Shown here: positions 26,131 through 38,099 of the stretch, piece by piece | How positions within the stretch are numbered: the stretch's first letter is position 1 | How the letters are laid out: each line of letters opens with the position of its first letter | Origin: Tubiluchus corallicola | Taxonomy: Eukaryota > Priapulida > Priapulimorpha > Priapulimorphida > Tubiluchidae | Length of the DNA stretch: 64,000 nucleotides | Assembly: GCA_030141605.1 (NCBI GenBank) | Contig: JAQGDQ010000157.1 | Span: 124,001 to 188,000 of the forward strand | Direction of reading: 5' to 3' | The notes under the pieces: model-generated | The model's database searches: none | What the model was told of the DNA's origin: nothing | What the model saw: the letters and a program-made list of their open reading frames with translations, nothing else | Position numbers and translations under genes: made by a program

Positions 26131-27101
26131 GTGAACAGTGATGACGATTTTAAAAGCAAGAAAAACGATATTTAGCTGTAAAAACAGCCTCGTCACAAAT
26201 CCAAATTCTAGCGCTCGAGTACAATAAAACGAACTGGGCAAGCAGATGTTCTTGACCAATGTTCCCCTCACCTGACTTTAGAATTCTGTTCAGTTGTCAC
26301 ATAAAAACAATTTATTCGCCATTTTTAAGGACCGCTGACGATTATGCTCAAAGTAGTTCATTTTTCCACCTGCTGCACTAGTAACAGCATCCACCAATAT
26401 CAATAAGACACGATACTCCACATAGTATTTAAATTTGTCGAACTAGCAATGTTACTCTTAATTGGTTGCAACCATAAAAGCGAACTTCATTACAATTTGT
26501 TGAAAAATATGGAAGCTGTCGGTACGGACTAGGATGCTAAAGCGCATTATGGTCCCGATTTTTCAAAATATTTTACTTGTAATTCTCCTTCGAGCTGAGG
26601 GCGGCGCTAATACGAGGGGTTAAGAAACTACAGTTGTACAAATGTTGCTTTGTCAATTAACCTTGCTGGGTGCACGTAAGGTATTCATGCGAACTCGTTT
26701 CGTTTGATAATTTTTCTGCACGTCTGAAATCGAAAGATTGTCACTGCACGAAACCTGGAACCTCTTTCGAGATCATCCTCCAATGCGCATAATGTTTCAA
26801 TGTTGACACAATTCCTAATGTCCTGTCGTAATTGTTTGTCATGGACGTTTAGATTGTTATGTATGACACGGATAAATATAATGAGCTATTTCCGATCGTG
26901 TCCATATCTTCAGTGACAGTTAATGGCCGTGTACGCGAAACTACAAGCTGTTATGCAAATTTTACTGGGATCAACGAAGCTGGAAAAGACAAGGATAAAA
27001 TTACGGAGTACAATGAGTTATTTTACCGGGCTTCCCGGCTTCTGCATCGTTTAATGTCGTTCTCACGTTTTATTTCGCCCTTGTGAATTCAATGTAAATG
27101 G

Positions 27102-27786
27102 CTTCCCAGGGTGCAGTATGAAATTCACAGTGGCAGGATGAAGTTCCCAGAGTGAAGTATGAAGTTCCCAGTAGCAGGATTAATTTCCCAGAGTGAAGTA
27201 TGAAGTTCCCAGAGGCAGGGTGAAGTTCCCGGGGTACAGTATGAGGTTCCCAGGGTGTGGTATGAAGTTCCCAGGGTGCAGTATGAAGTGTCCACGGGCC
27301 GCACAAAGTTCCCAGGGTGCAGTATGAAGTTCCCAGTGGCAGTATGAAGTTCCCAGGGTGCAGTATGAAGTTCCCAGGGTGCAGTATGAAATTCCCAGGG
27401 CGCAGTATGAAGTTCCCAGGATGCAGTATGAAGTTCCCAGGGTGCAGTATGAAGTGGCCAGGGGTCGTACGAAGTTCCCAGAGTACAGTATGAAGTTCCC
27501 AGTGGCAGTATGAAGTGCCCAGGATGCAGTATGAAGTTCCCAGGGTGCAGTATGAAGTGGCCACGGGCCGCACAAAGTTCCCAGGGTGCAGTATGAAGTT
27601 CCCAGTGGCAGTATGAAGTTCCCAGGGTGCAGTATGAAGTTCCCACTGTGCAGTATGAAATTCCCAGGGCGCAGTATGAAGTTCCCAGGATGCAGTATGA
27701 AGTTCCCAGGGTGCAGTATGAAGTGGCCAGGGGTCGTACGAAGTTCCCAGAGTACAGTATGAAGTTCCCAGGAGTAGGATGAATTT
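27102..27786 (+). repeat. 21-base minisatellite with 269-base higher-order repeat
   Basis: Basic unit GTTCCCAGGGTGCAGTATGAA, about 33 copies. Marker variants CCACGGGCCGCACAAA (27292 and 27561) and GGGGTCGTACGAA (27461 and 27730) recur at exactly 269 bases, showing a block duplication. The 21-base period keeps three - strand frames open, hence long false ORFs with GTSYCTL or similar heptads. Confidence 0.95.
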
Positions 27787-28095
27787 TGCGTTTCCAATAG
27801 TTCTTGAGAAAATTGTTACAGTGAGTTTTCAATTAGTTTATTAGTTTTCATTGCGCAGGCACAGGCGCATACGATAGATAGTGAGAAACAACATTTTCAC
27901 AAGTTAGTTAAAACTCTCCAAGCTCACCTGCGACCACTCAAGCACTCATCGTTTGCAGGAGTATGACGTCATGATTTATACAATAGTAATGATAGGCGCT
28001 AATTGTGCATAGATCATAGTTAGTAGATGCAGTCCTCGTTTCGCAGTTTTCTTTTCTATGGCTATGGTCAGTACGATGGTGTCTCTAGTGATGTA

Positions 28096-28579
28096 TAGTA
28101 CAATACAGTACATTACAATACAATGCAATGCAATACAATACAGTACAGTGCAGTGCAGTGCAGTGCAGTGCAGTGCAGTGCAGTGCAGTATAGTACAATA
28201 CAATACAATACAATACAATACAATACAATACAATACAATACAATACAATACAATGCAATACAATACAATACAGTACAGTACAGTACAGTACAGTACAGTA
28301 CAGTACAGTACAGTACAGTACAGTACAGTACAGTACAGTACAGTACAGTACAGTACAGTACAGTACAGTACAGTACAACAGTACAGTACAGTACAGTACA
28401 GTACAGTACAGTACAGTACAGTACAGTACAGTACAGTACAGTACAGTACAGTACAGTACAGTACAGTACAGTACAGTACAGTACAGTACAGTACAGTACA
28501 GTACAGTACAGTACAGTACAGTACAGTACAGTACAGTGCAGTGCAGTACAGTACAATACAATACAATACAATACAATAC
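28096..28579 (+). repeat. ACAGT/ACAAT pentanucleotide satellite
   Basis: Ordered blocks: ACAAT, GTGCA variants, ACAAT, about 50 ACAGT, then ACAAT again. It directly follows the 3' end of the - strand LINE fragment at 28590, and ACAAT (TATTG on the other strand) is that LINE's tail unit. Confidence 0.95.
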
Positions 28580-28589
28580 CTTTATTTAA

Positions 28590-29315
28590 TGTCCGTTTTC
28601 ACAAAATAAAATATTAGCCTACAGGTTATTTTCACAGACACAATATTGAAAATAATAAAATCTATTTACAGGTAATATAACATAAAATACAGTTCACGCA
28701 TCACCGCTTACACTCGCGGACTTGAGCAGACACTACATTTCTCATTCACCTGAACGCAACCCATTCACTCTATGTAAAATTTACACATATTACAATTACA
28801 AAGTGGTTTGCAGTTATCTAGATAAACTTGAAAGTTTTGTGCGCTAGGTGCTACATCTGTGACATGCAGTTTTCTTGTACATTTTGAGAATTTAGTATTA
28901 TTATTTATTTATTTGAATTTATTAACATTACAAGATAAAATCAAATAAAAAACAAAACAAAAATGCGGATGACAATGTCTATACACTAATAATACGCAAT
29001 AATTGCCCATGTCACGTACACTATACTATTCGTTACCGTTTTCCTTTAATTACAGAAAAACAATCTTTAATGAACAGGCACAATGCATTAATGTCAGCTT
29101 CAAACAATTGCCTTGTAGATGAAGATATGATCAGTGCTATATTTCGTTCTAACACACGCTGTAAATGGGCAATGACAAAAACATGCTCTTTGCTTTGAAC
29201 ACTTACTTTATCACATGGACACATTTTCCTATTCCTAGGGATACGAGCCCAACCTGCCTTTTTCAACTGATAATTTTGCTTTAGTAACAAAACATATTCA
29301 GGAACATTGATGCTT
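28590..29315 (-). pseudogene. LINE 3' end with C-terminal zinc-finger-like ORF fragment
   Basis: On the - strand the frame from about 29312 reads NVPEYVLLLKQNYQL, AGWARIPRNRKMCPCDK and VQSKEHVF. This resembles the W-x-RIPR-x-x-R-x-C-x-C...EH C-terminal region of several LINE clades, with the final Cys lost. About 430 bases of UTR follow, ending ACATTAAATAAAGGTATTG, which leads straight into the pentanucleotide array at 28096-28580. The 5' part is missing. Confidence 0.62.
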
Positions 29316-29889
29316 CATGACTGCGCACAATACAAAGAGCTTTGAATTGAAATTTCGTTCATACTTGTTTGAACTGTATATGCAACAAATTTAGTATCAC
29401 TAACGTTAATTATCAACTGACGCCTGTTATTGTTATCATCTAAATAGAAATCGTTATTCAAATGAGCGAACACTTCATTATAAATGTAATGTATTAAAGT
29501 ACTACCAGCAATTGTAGCTATGAACAATTGGCTATGATTATCGAAATGGCATAATACTTCCGCCAGAAATTGACTTGACTGTGTAGAATGTAAGAACGAA
29601 AAGACTGTGACTGCAAGAAGTAGCTGTGACTATTTGTGTTTAGAATGGACACGTTTCCCGCATTTGCGGCGCAATTTTACCGCGAATTTTTGCGCCTGTT
29701 GACCTCTATAATTGGCGTGCGGTCCTGAGTTTTCTAACCTATTACCCAACAACATTATTGATTTTTGCTAGTTGCCATGTCACAAAACACGATCCAGGCA
29801 ATAATGGGTTTCAAAAACACAATAATACAATTATTATCCCGCACTGTTAGACAAAATGTTTCACGTGAAGCCATGTTTGACATCACGAT

Positions 29890-30367
29890 TTTATGATAGA
29901 TATTATTCGCCCTATGTTCGCTGTTGAATGTTGTTCATTCTTTATCCAGCAATAAGTTTTTTTTATAGTTTATATTCTATATTCGTTATTTAACGATGAA
30001 TATCATTAACTTTACCTTTGGTTAGCGACGGTTCTTTACCTACAGGTTTACATGATTGATTCTGTATGATCGCTTATCCTGTATTCGCTATGCTGAGACA
30101 TTGAATGATGAAAGTTCATTTTTAAATCTCGTTCGCCTTATACCTTCAATGGAGAATATAGGCCAACCCATGTGACGGACGAAGTAGCGAATATAGGATA
30201 AGCGACCGCACAAAATGAATCATGCAAACCTGCAGATGAAAAACCATCGCTAATTAAAGGTAAAGTTAATGATATTTGTAAATAACGAATAAAGAATGGA
30301 AAAAAATTATTGCTGGATAGAAAATGAACAGCATACAACAGTAAATATAAGGCGAATAATATTTACA
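29890..30367. mobile_element. Foldback element with about 200-base arms
   Basis: ATTATTCGCCCTATGTTCGC at the left pairs with the complement of GGCGAATAATA at the right. Further inside, GCTTATCCTGTATTCGCTA pairs with TAGCGAATATAGGATAAGC, and GTAAAGTTAATGATAT pairs across the centre. The loop is about 60 bases. Non-coding. Confidence 0.68.
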
Positions 30368-30826
30368 ACGAATATACTACAACCCTTATGGCTTTTGGCG
30401 TTTCTTTTGTGCAACATCTCACAAACAGTCCTGATTTCTTAAAATTTTATAGATTTTTTGTGATTTAGGACTAAGCTGGCTAGCATAAAATGTGCTGTTC
30501 TGTCCGTCCAGTCATAGTGGCACGAAAGTAAATGATCATTCGTCGTGTGATTATTGATCACTGTTTATTTTATAACCAAAGAGTTCAGTATTGATAATTT
30601 AAAGCTCAAAATTAAAGCATAATGGCTTCTGATACTTCGTCAATAATTTTAATAGATGGCAACACTTGTTTAATATGACGTCTTAAGTAAACCTTGTAAC
30701 TCTAAGCAAAGGACTGATGACAACAAAAATCAAAACAGCAGTATCGCTCTATGAACAGAGTGCATTATCTATTGTGTTGTACTTTAATAATATCTGAGTT
30801 TCTCAAGATGAATGTTTTCGTTTCAG

Positions 30827-31277
30827 GTCTCTAGATCGTCTGATGTTCTCGAACATTCTGGGATTCATTCTCAATGTTCCCACTGACCTACGTTGGGGTT
30901 TTCTACGTCTGCCGGTGCGCCGTAAGCATTGGATTTCAATACGAAAAATCGGCCTCCTCTTTTACAACTTGGATTCCAAGTTGGACCTACCGGAGGTAAT
31001 AGGAGGAGAAGAAAATTTGCAAGAGTACCTCCGGGAGGTGCTCGTATGCAAGGATACGGAGCTCATTCTTGTCGTTGTTGGGGATCCGAAGAAAATCTGG
31101 AAAGCGCCTGATCCGGACGCTGTTGTGGTGTCTCCTGCAAAGACGGGCAAGAAGCCCAAGGTCAGGTCAAGGTCGCTTAATAGAGAGGCTGGAGCAAAAC
31201 GAACAGGACCGAGAACAATGAGCAGCGGAAGAGAAGGTTGCTCTCATCGGACCCCCACCAAGTCACCTCTTCGCTGA
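30827..31277 (+). CDS. JOSD: Josephin-domain deubiquitinase (JOSD1/2 type), terminal coding exon
   Basis: This exon encodes the C-terminal half of the Josephin domain. Acceptor TTTCGTTTCAG ends at 30826 and the first G completes the Arg codon opened at 3565. The catalytic His is in RRKHW (codon 30927-30929) and the third catalytic residue is Asn in YNLDSKL (codon 30966-30968). A PEVIGGEE segment and a beta-strand ELILVVVGD follow, as in JOSD1/JOSD2. After this conserved end the ORF continues about 55 residues of Lys/Arg/Ser/Pro-rich tail (with KTGKKPKVRSRS) to TGA at 31275-31277. As I recall them, vertebrate JOSD1/2 stop about 15 residues after the last strand. The tail is probably disordered and could carry a nuclear or nucleolar signal (inference). 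The call is secure at family level; the JOSD1 versus JOSD2 distinction is probably pre-duplication. Confidence 0.94.
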
Positions 31278-31505
31278 CTGCAACTAAAAGTACCATCGTA
31301 TTGTCATGTGAATGCACTATGAAGACAGACAGACGTGGGGATTAGTCTGAATGCACCTCTATGACGGAGTAAGTGTGAAAGCACCCTAAATCTACATTAA
31401 GCGTAAATATTCAATATTGTATAACAGCTGAACTTCTTTGATGACAAATACACAACAAAGGCGAACTTACTGTATTCTGTACTGTTACAGCCTATACAAC
31501 TTTTT

Positions 31506-31575
31506 ATTAAAAGTCGTCTTTTGGGTGAACAATTAACATTAGCTGAAAGAGCTATTATCACCGACTGTAAATAAA
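31506..31575 (+). promoter_or_regulatory. Candidate polyadenylation signals for the Josephin gene
   Basis: ATTAAA lies at 31506-31511 and AATAAA at 31570-31575, which are 229 and 293 bases after the stop codon. The AATAAA falls inside the reverse-oriented SINE at 31545-31757, so one possible 3' end is donated by a repeat. No transcript evidence is available to choose between them. Confidence 0.45.
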
Positions 31576-31757
31576 TAACTACAACTACATAACAAAGACT
31601 GTTATTACCTCACTTTTACCCTAAATACCACGCGCCAGGTAGTTCAATGGCGGTCCATTTTTAAAGTTTTTGGTATGACCTGGCTGCTGTATCGACCTCA
31701 CGACCTCCCAGACCTAAAGCGAGTGCGTTACCGCAAGGCTAAACCATCTGGTCATGA
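31545..31757 (-). mobile_element. tRNA-related SINE, downstream of the Josephin gene
   Basis: On the - strand it has an A-box-like TGGTTTAGCCTTGCGGTAAC and a B-box-like GAGGTCGATAC. The body is shared with the 1352 copy (ACCTGGCGCGTGGTATTTAG), followed by TTGTTATGTAGTTGTAG. Lies 268 bases past the Josephin stop codon. Confidence 0.65.
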
Positions 31758-32589
31758 AATATTTTTATCAGATAATCTGGAAGTGACGTCGTTCGCGAAT
31801 AATGCAAAATTGTGCTTGGTAATTTACTGATTGCTGCACTGCACTGCGCTACAATGCCTTATGACAGAGCAAGTGCAGTGTTGTGAATGGGTCGCTGGGT
31901 CTTGGGTAGGTATTGTGTAATGGGTCACTTGGATGTGAGTGTAAGGAAGGAAGGACCCAAATTTGAATTGTGTATAAATGGTGTCTAGTTTGAGGTCATT
32001 TTTTTGAAAAAAGTTGTATTTATCAAAGATTGGTTTTTACTACATTGAAACTTTTAATGATATTTTCAGGGCTAATCTTAGCTGCCTTGTAGGAATTACC
32101 ATACTACTGATAAATTTTAAGCATTTACAAATACAAATATTTGATCACAAGCTGGAATAATATTTGAGTCATTATCTTGGAGTATCGTGGGTCTGGACCA
32201 TAATGTGCCCACGAGTCACACCAAGAAGCCCCCAGGTTAAATTGATACCTATTTCGGTGCAATGTTTGAAATGGATTTCCATATAAAAGTATGAACTTAA
32301 AAATTATGGCTATTTTGGTATTTCTAATTAGAATTTCAATATTATGCTTTACGTGGAAACGTTACAAGTTAAAGTTATTTTCGTGTAATCTTGTAAATAT
32401 GTATAAGCGTACTTACAATGTAAATCTTATAAACAGTAACCTCATACTCTGCCATGGTGCTATTGTGTAAACTAATTATATGGGCATATAAAAATATTTA
32501 ATGTGATCAGAGATACCTATTATTAAAGTTTTAAAAATTACTTAGAATCTAACTAATGTCATGTGATTTTTGTACTTTCCTCTTTACTT

Positions 32590-32945
32590 GTGCACATCTT
32601 TTACGTTACTTATGTGCAGCTTTCACATTACTAATGTGCATCTTTCACATTACTTATATGCATCTTTTACATTACTTATGTGCATCATTCACATTACTTA
32701 CGTACATTTTTAACATTAGTTATGTGCATCATTCACATTACTTCTATGCATCTTTCATATTACTTGCATACACCTTTCACATTACTCATGTGCGTCTTTC
32801 ACATTATTTATGTGCATCTTTAACATTACTCATGTGCATCTTCCATATTATTTATGTCCATCTTTAACATTACTCATGTGCATCTTTCACATTACTCGTG
32901 TGCATCTTTTACATTACTCCTGTGCATCTTTTACATTACTTATAA
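32590..32945 (+). repeat. 22-base minisatellite, about 16 copies
   Basis: Unit ACATTACTTATGTGCATCTT plus TC, with drift. Since 22 is not a multiple of 3, the 103-residue ORF running through it is chance. Confidence 0.92.
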
Positions 32946-34257
32946 ATTTTTCATAAATCTGTGCGTATTGCATTTCGACCGATTTCAAATTTTTAAAATT
33001 AGTCTGCATTCCCATATTCGCTGGTAGGGTTCTACTCACATTTTATTAGTCTATGTAGTTAGTCAGACTACTTATTTCCTGGCAAAACGTGTTTTCAATG
33101 ACTAGATGTCCTGTTGTATGCACGTCCTTTGTGCATAAGCATATATACTTAAATCCTTCCTTCCTGATGGCTAGCTAAGTTGCGGTTCTGTCGCCTATTA
33201 CTATTGTAACAATTACTGTTCATTACTAGTCAGCCTAGTATGCACTGCAAGGCTTTAAATGAATTTTAGAAACGAATTAATGTCAAAATTATCGCACAAA
33301 TCTAATTATTAACACTAAAAATTACAAAAATTTGTCAAGCTCGGTTGCTCCATTTCTTCACGAAGAAGTTGGTTTACGAAATTCTTATATTGATAAAAAC
33401 GTTGAAAATCTGTTGCTACTTAAAACAGCAATAACTATAAAATTTAATATTATAGTGAGGATGATTGTTTATGTTTCAAATAAACAAACATTCTTTACGT
33501 CACGTAATTCAGTTGAAATAATGTTTTTCTCGTCCAGATTACTGATTGTTGTACTTTTCATTAAAAGTCAAATTCGTTGTAGTTTGAAAGAAACCCGCTT
33601 TAGTAGCAGGTGTTTTGCTGCCCAAGGCTGATGAAGCCAACGGTAGTTCTCAGGGGTGAGATTGCCATGTGATAAATGATGCAATTTCCTTCGTGGCGAC
33701 GATTTCCACAAAGTTTGCACTTAAAAAGCGGCAGCTTAATGCTTTGTAGAATGACAAACAGGTTATTGCACATTGAAAACAATAATCGTATTTTTACCAC
33801 AATTTAAAAGTTTTGAACTGAACCGGATTTTAGAAGCATTAAAGCATTTTCATACTGTTTGAATTTCAACCTCGATTTAAATCATCAATTTGTTTTAGGC
33901 CGTGAGTTTTTACAAGTGTGAACAGATTAGAGGTTTATCTGAATGTGTGAACCGAGCTCTAAAATCAGAGTGCAGCTGGCGTAGTTTCTGTAGTCTTAAT
34001 CAGAAACATTTTCATATAACTCTAATCGAATGATATGTGATTCAGATATACATATGTTTAATTGCATAATATTGATACTTTTGTAAAACTATGCTGTATT
34101 GTTATCGCTTATAAAATATAAGATATTTTGGCACTAAGTATATTTAAATTAACATTTCCTAATATAATATTTGTTTGGCAAAGTATAAACGTGAGTGTTT
34201 TTCTCTTTGTACCATTTATTTCTATTTGACAGTGAAGAAAATTTAACATTAAAAGAA

Positions 34258-35004
34258 GACAGGATGATTTTTCATATACTACCCCATTTTCAAATTCAAT
34301 AAAAAGTACACATTTTAACACCAATAACACTGTAAAATTCGATTCAATTCAATTCAATGATTTTTTGTTAGGCTGATTTGCATCACAAAACATTGCAACT
34401 ATATAGATAATGATAATAACAATACGATAATGAAAACAGGTACAGTTTGGAAATTGTACAAATTATAAATGTAACAGAGTTTCTGATAATTAAATAATAT
34501 ATTAAAATCATAATTAACGACGGCCGAGTCCAACTATTGATGACATCACAAACGAACGTAATTTTCAACATCAAAAAACATTCCATGAGCGTGTTGCAAG
34601 TCTTTGCGAAAGCGAAAATTGAAGTACAGTACTACTGTAAGAGATTTATTGTAAGAAAACTCGGCAAATTTTAAGATAAAAATTCGAATTTCAAATTTAC
34701 CGCTGTCGAACGTGTGCAGTTCGTCACAAACTAACCTTTCTGAACTGGTAGGTTCAGCACCTGTTTTGGTGCAATGCGTTTCCGAAGACACGCCTGCTAG
34801 TGCCTATCTATCTAATTAGCGAATGGTGAAATGCATGTAACAGCGAAGAACTAGTGGAGCAAAACTGCGGAGCGAACGTGAAATTGCGTTTGTGTAGTAG
34901 TAATTGTTTTATGCAAGTCATTCTTGACTTATGTTTCCTTTCAACATTTTAAAAAATATGATGTTTTGACCTACAGTTTAACATCGGGCCCGGTTTTGCT
35001 TTGG
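34258..35004 (+). mobile_element. Family B copy with an insertion, abutting MITE A
   Basis: It begins GACAGGATGATTTTTCATAT and resumes at CAGAGTTTCTGATAATTAAA after an insertion at about 34333-34478. It continues to the GGCCCGGTTTTGCTTT end, where MITE A copy 7 begins. Confidence 0.82.
34333..34478 (-). mobile_element. Short LINE-like 3' end inserted in family B copy
   Basis: On the - strand it ends AAAAAATCATTGAATTGAAT with a tail of TTGAA units, and it interrupts an otherwise continuous family B element. Confidence 0.45.
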
Positions 35005-35321
35005 ACACTCACTGACACGTCACGTAACATTTGGGTAAAGCAAAGCCGACTGCTGCAGCAGTTCAGTAACTTCAGTTCTTTACGTGGAATTTACTTAATT
35101 TCCATTAGTCAGTGCTTAGAGTGATTTACTAGTAGGATCTTGTTTGGAACAAGAAAAATGGACTATGTAAGGTTCTAGCTAGCTGTTAGAACTGTTAGTA
35201 TTACAACAGCATGGACTGCGAGGCGTTGTCAAGTTTATTCAAATGAGTTGTCTGGTACATTTAACCTTTGACTTTTTAACGATTATCATAAAAAATCGCC
35301 GGAACTGTGAAAAGGCTTATT
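35005..35321 (+). mobile_element. MITE family A, copy 7 (5'-truncated)
   Basis: It abuts the family B copy at 34258-35004. It has the GGGTAAAGCAAAGCC motif through to GGAACTGTGAAAAGGCTTAT. Confidence 0.82.
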
Positions 35322-35517
35322 AAAACCTTAGCACAAATCTCCAGTAAATTATGATTAAAATTGTCCGGCGACTTTTACCATTTTCAATCTCACATCATAC
35401 AATCTCTTCCTGTGACTGCAAAAGCCATACCATGTTATCAATATACTTCACTGCCCTCACAGGCCGCTAATAAGAGGTAAGAACTATGGCAAATAATCAA
35501 AGGTACTGCAACAATAT

Positions 35518-35923
35518 AATAAGCCTTTTCGCAGTTGCAGCGATTGATGATGATCATCAAAAGGTCATCGGTTAAGTGTACCTGACAACGCATTTGTGTA
35601 CACTTGACAACGCTTCGCAGTCCGAGCTATTGTAATACTCGCTAGAATAAACCTAGCTAGAACCTTACCTAGTTCTTTATTTCTTGTTCCCGAGCAAGAT
35701 CCTGCCAGTAAATCACTCTACACGCAGACGTAAAGTCCATACATTAAAGCATAATTAAGTAAAGTCCGCGTAAAACAACTGAAGTTCTGAACTGATGCTA
35801 CAGACGGCTTTGGTTTACAAACACGTCACGCGAGGTTATAGCTAAGACGCGTTACTGTGGTACAATGAACCTTAGACCTGCAGCAAATGTGCATGCGTAC
35901 AGCGAAACTGTGAAAAGGTTTAA
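35518..35923 (-). mobile_element. MITE family A, copy 8
   Basis: Termini AATAAGCCTTTTCGCAGTTG and AACTGTGAAAAGGTTTAAT. About 406 bases, with a small internal duplication around the GTAAAGTCC motif. Confidence 0.87.
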
Positions 35924-36275
35924 TAGATTATTTAAAAAAGTGAAAACAGTAACAACACTTACAGTGTATTGGAGTTGGAAGTACATTTATTAAATAACCT
36001 TGGTAAATTTACAAAAGTGACGGATCACAAGAAAACATACATAGAAAAACAACGTTCATATCAGCTAAGGATGTAAATAGAGTTTAGAATTGCAAATTTG
36101 AAAATTGTGAGGGAAAGTACCAGGTACTGGTGAGATCATTTTCCATGCAATAAGAATTTATTTGGCCACGAAATAAAGCGAAAATAAATTGCAATAAAAT
36201 CGTGACAGTTAGTTATAACATAATGGCAACAATGCGTCCTTATGAAAAGACTTCAACATGGTCAAATCATCTAAT

Positions 36276-36601
36276 GCTGCGTTCACACAAGCGAGTTTTT
36301 TGTCGTGAGTTTTCTCTCTGACAACAAACTCGCAACTATGGACTGCTTTGCGAGTTACTCTCGGCAAAAAATTGGAAACTCTCTGACAGATGCTGTAGTT
36401 GATTTCCTGCGAGTTACTTTCCAGTGTGAAAGTCTCGGCGAGTTACTCTCGAGACTTTTCACAGTGAATAGAGACTTGGGTGTCAATTCGCGCTTACTGT
36501 CAGACGGACCAGAAAGAGTAACTCGTAGTAAGTTTTGCTATCTAATCTGAGCACGCGTGCGAGTAACTTGGCGAGAAAACTCGCTAGTCTGAACGTGCAG
36601 C
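36276..36601. mobile_element. MITE with GCTGCGTTCACAC termini
   Basis: Left end GCTGCGTTCACACAAGCGAG and complement of right end GCTGCACGTTCAGACTAGCGAG. Multiple internal CGAGTTACTCTCG-type repeats in both orientations allow extensive folding. 326 bases, no clear target duplication. Confidence 0.65.
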
Positions 36602-36761
36602 TAGCTCACCAATGAACTTGACAGCATAACTGTCATAAAAACAATTAATTTCGTCTCATCAGCGATTAGAAGCGTTCAAAACATTTATCGTTAATTTTAA
36701 TCCTACAACTCTGCATTGAAAGTCAGTATAAATTCATCCTAGTAAATTAACAAATTTTCAT

Positions 36762-37063
36762 TTGACAACGCTTCGCTGTCCGAGCTATTGTAATACAGTA
36801 GTAACAATTTTAACAGCTAGCTAGAACCTTACCTAGTTCACTTTTTCATATTTCCAAGCAAGATCCTGCTAGTAAATCACTCTAATGCATAATTAAGTAG
36901 TCTATTAAAACAACTGACATTACTGAATTAATGCGGTAGACGTTACTGAATTAATTGCTTGACCCACACGTTACATGACTGTTGTAAGACGCATTGCTGT
37001 ACACTTAACCTTTGACACACAGCAATTGCGCATGCGCATAGCCAAACCGTGAAAAGGATTATG
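36762..37063 (-). mobile_element. MITE family A, copy 9 (5'-truncated)
   Basis: It starts inside the element (TTTGACAACGCTTCGCTGTCC) and ends ACCGTGAAAAGGATTAT. It contains the palindrome TGCGCATGCGCA. Confidence 0.82.
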
Positions 37064-37688
37064 TGTTTCAGATGAGCTAAATACCTCATTGGGAAAGTTT
37101 CCGCACAAGGACTGATTTGATTCACATGATTTTTGCACACGCAATGACCTATCAAAAAATTTCCAGATTACATTATTACAGGTTGGCAGCACTCTGACAT
37201 CTATTAATGAAAAATGAACAGAGAGCATTAGTTAAGCTTCCATGAAATGATAATCATCAGCTGGTGCAAGATTACCAGGGTATGGTTTGTAGCAAATTAC
37301 AAATGTGCAATTCTGGAAGCAATTTATAGACTATTAGAAACCAGGAAATGGGCTCTGCGACATTTACACAAAAATAACAAACTTTTGAGCAAGAATGTCA
37401 ACTTTGCTTTTTTTCAAACATACAAATATACATGTTTTTGTCTCAGATAAAATATTGAATTGGTGTCACTCATTATAAGAAAAAATTCAAGGAATTCTCT
37501 GATTTGATTCTCTCTGCAATCAGATAATAGTCAAAAATGTTTGGCGGACCTATCAATAATTTAGTTGAAGGATGATAGCATCATCAGATCCGATTGGTAC
37601 ATCGATAGGTGACCACAAGTGAGATTGTAATTGAGTGACGTTTGCAGAATTAGGGAAATTAATCATCATTGAAACCAGTCAGGTCAGT

Positions 37689-38099
37689 TAATAAGCCTTT
37701 TTCACAGTTCCAGTGACTGATGGTAATCATGAAAAGGTCAAATGTTAAGTGTACCAGACAACTCATTTGCGTACAGTTGACAACACCTCGCAGCCCATGC
37801 TGTTGTAATAGTAATAGTTTTGACATGTTTTAACATTTTAACAGTTAGCTAGAACCTTACCTAATTGATTTCTTGTTCCCAAGCAAGATCCTGCTAGTAA
37901 ATCACTCTATGCACAGCCTAAAGCATAATTAAGTAAAGTCCACCTAAAACAATTGAAGTTACTGAACTGACGTGGCAGACAGCTTTGCTTTACCCACATG
38001 TCACATGGTGGTTGTAGTTAAGACGCGTTGCTGTGGTACACTTAACCTTTGACCTACAGCGACTGCACGTGCACACAACGAAACTGTGAAAAGGCTTAT
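37689..38099 (-). mobile_element. MITE family A, copy 10
   Basis: Both termini are intact (TAATAAGCCTTTTTCACAG and ACTGTGAAAAGGCTTAT). It carries TAACCTTTGACCT at 38043-38055. Confidence 0.87.

Noticed and set aside
27070-27832. Three overlapping - strand ORFs with heptad repeats
   Set aside because: All three frames are open because the minisatellite unit is 21 bases. No start context, splice sites or domain.
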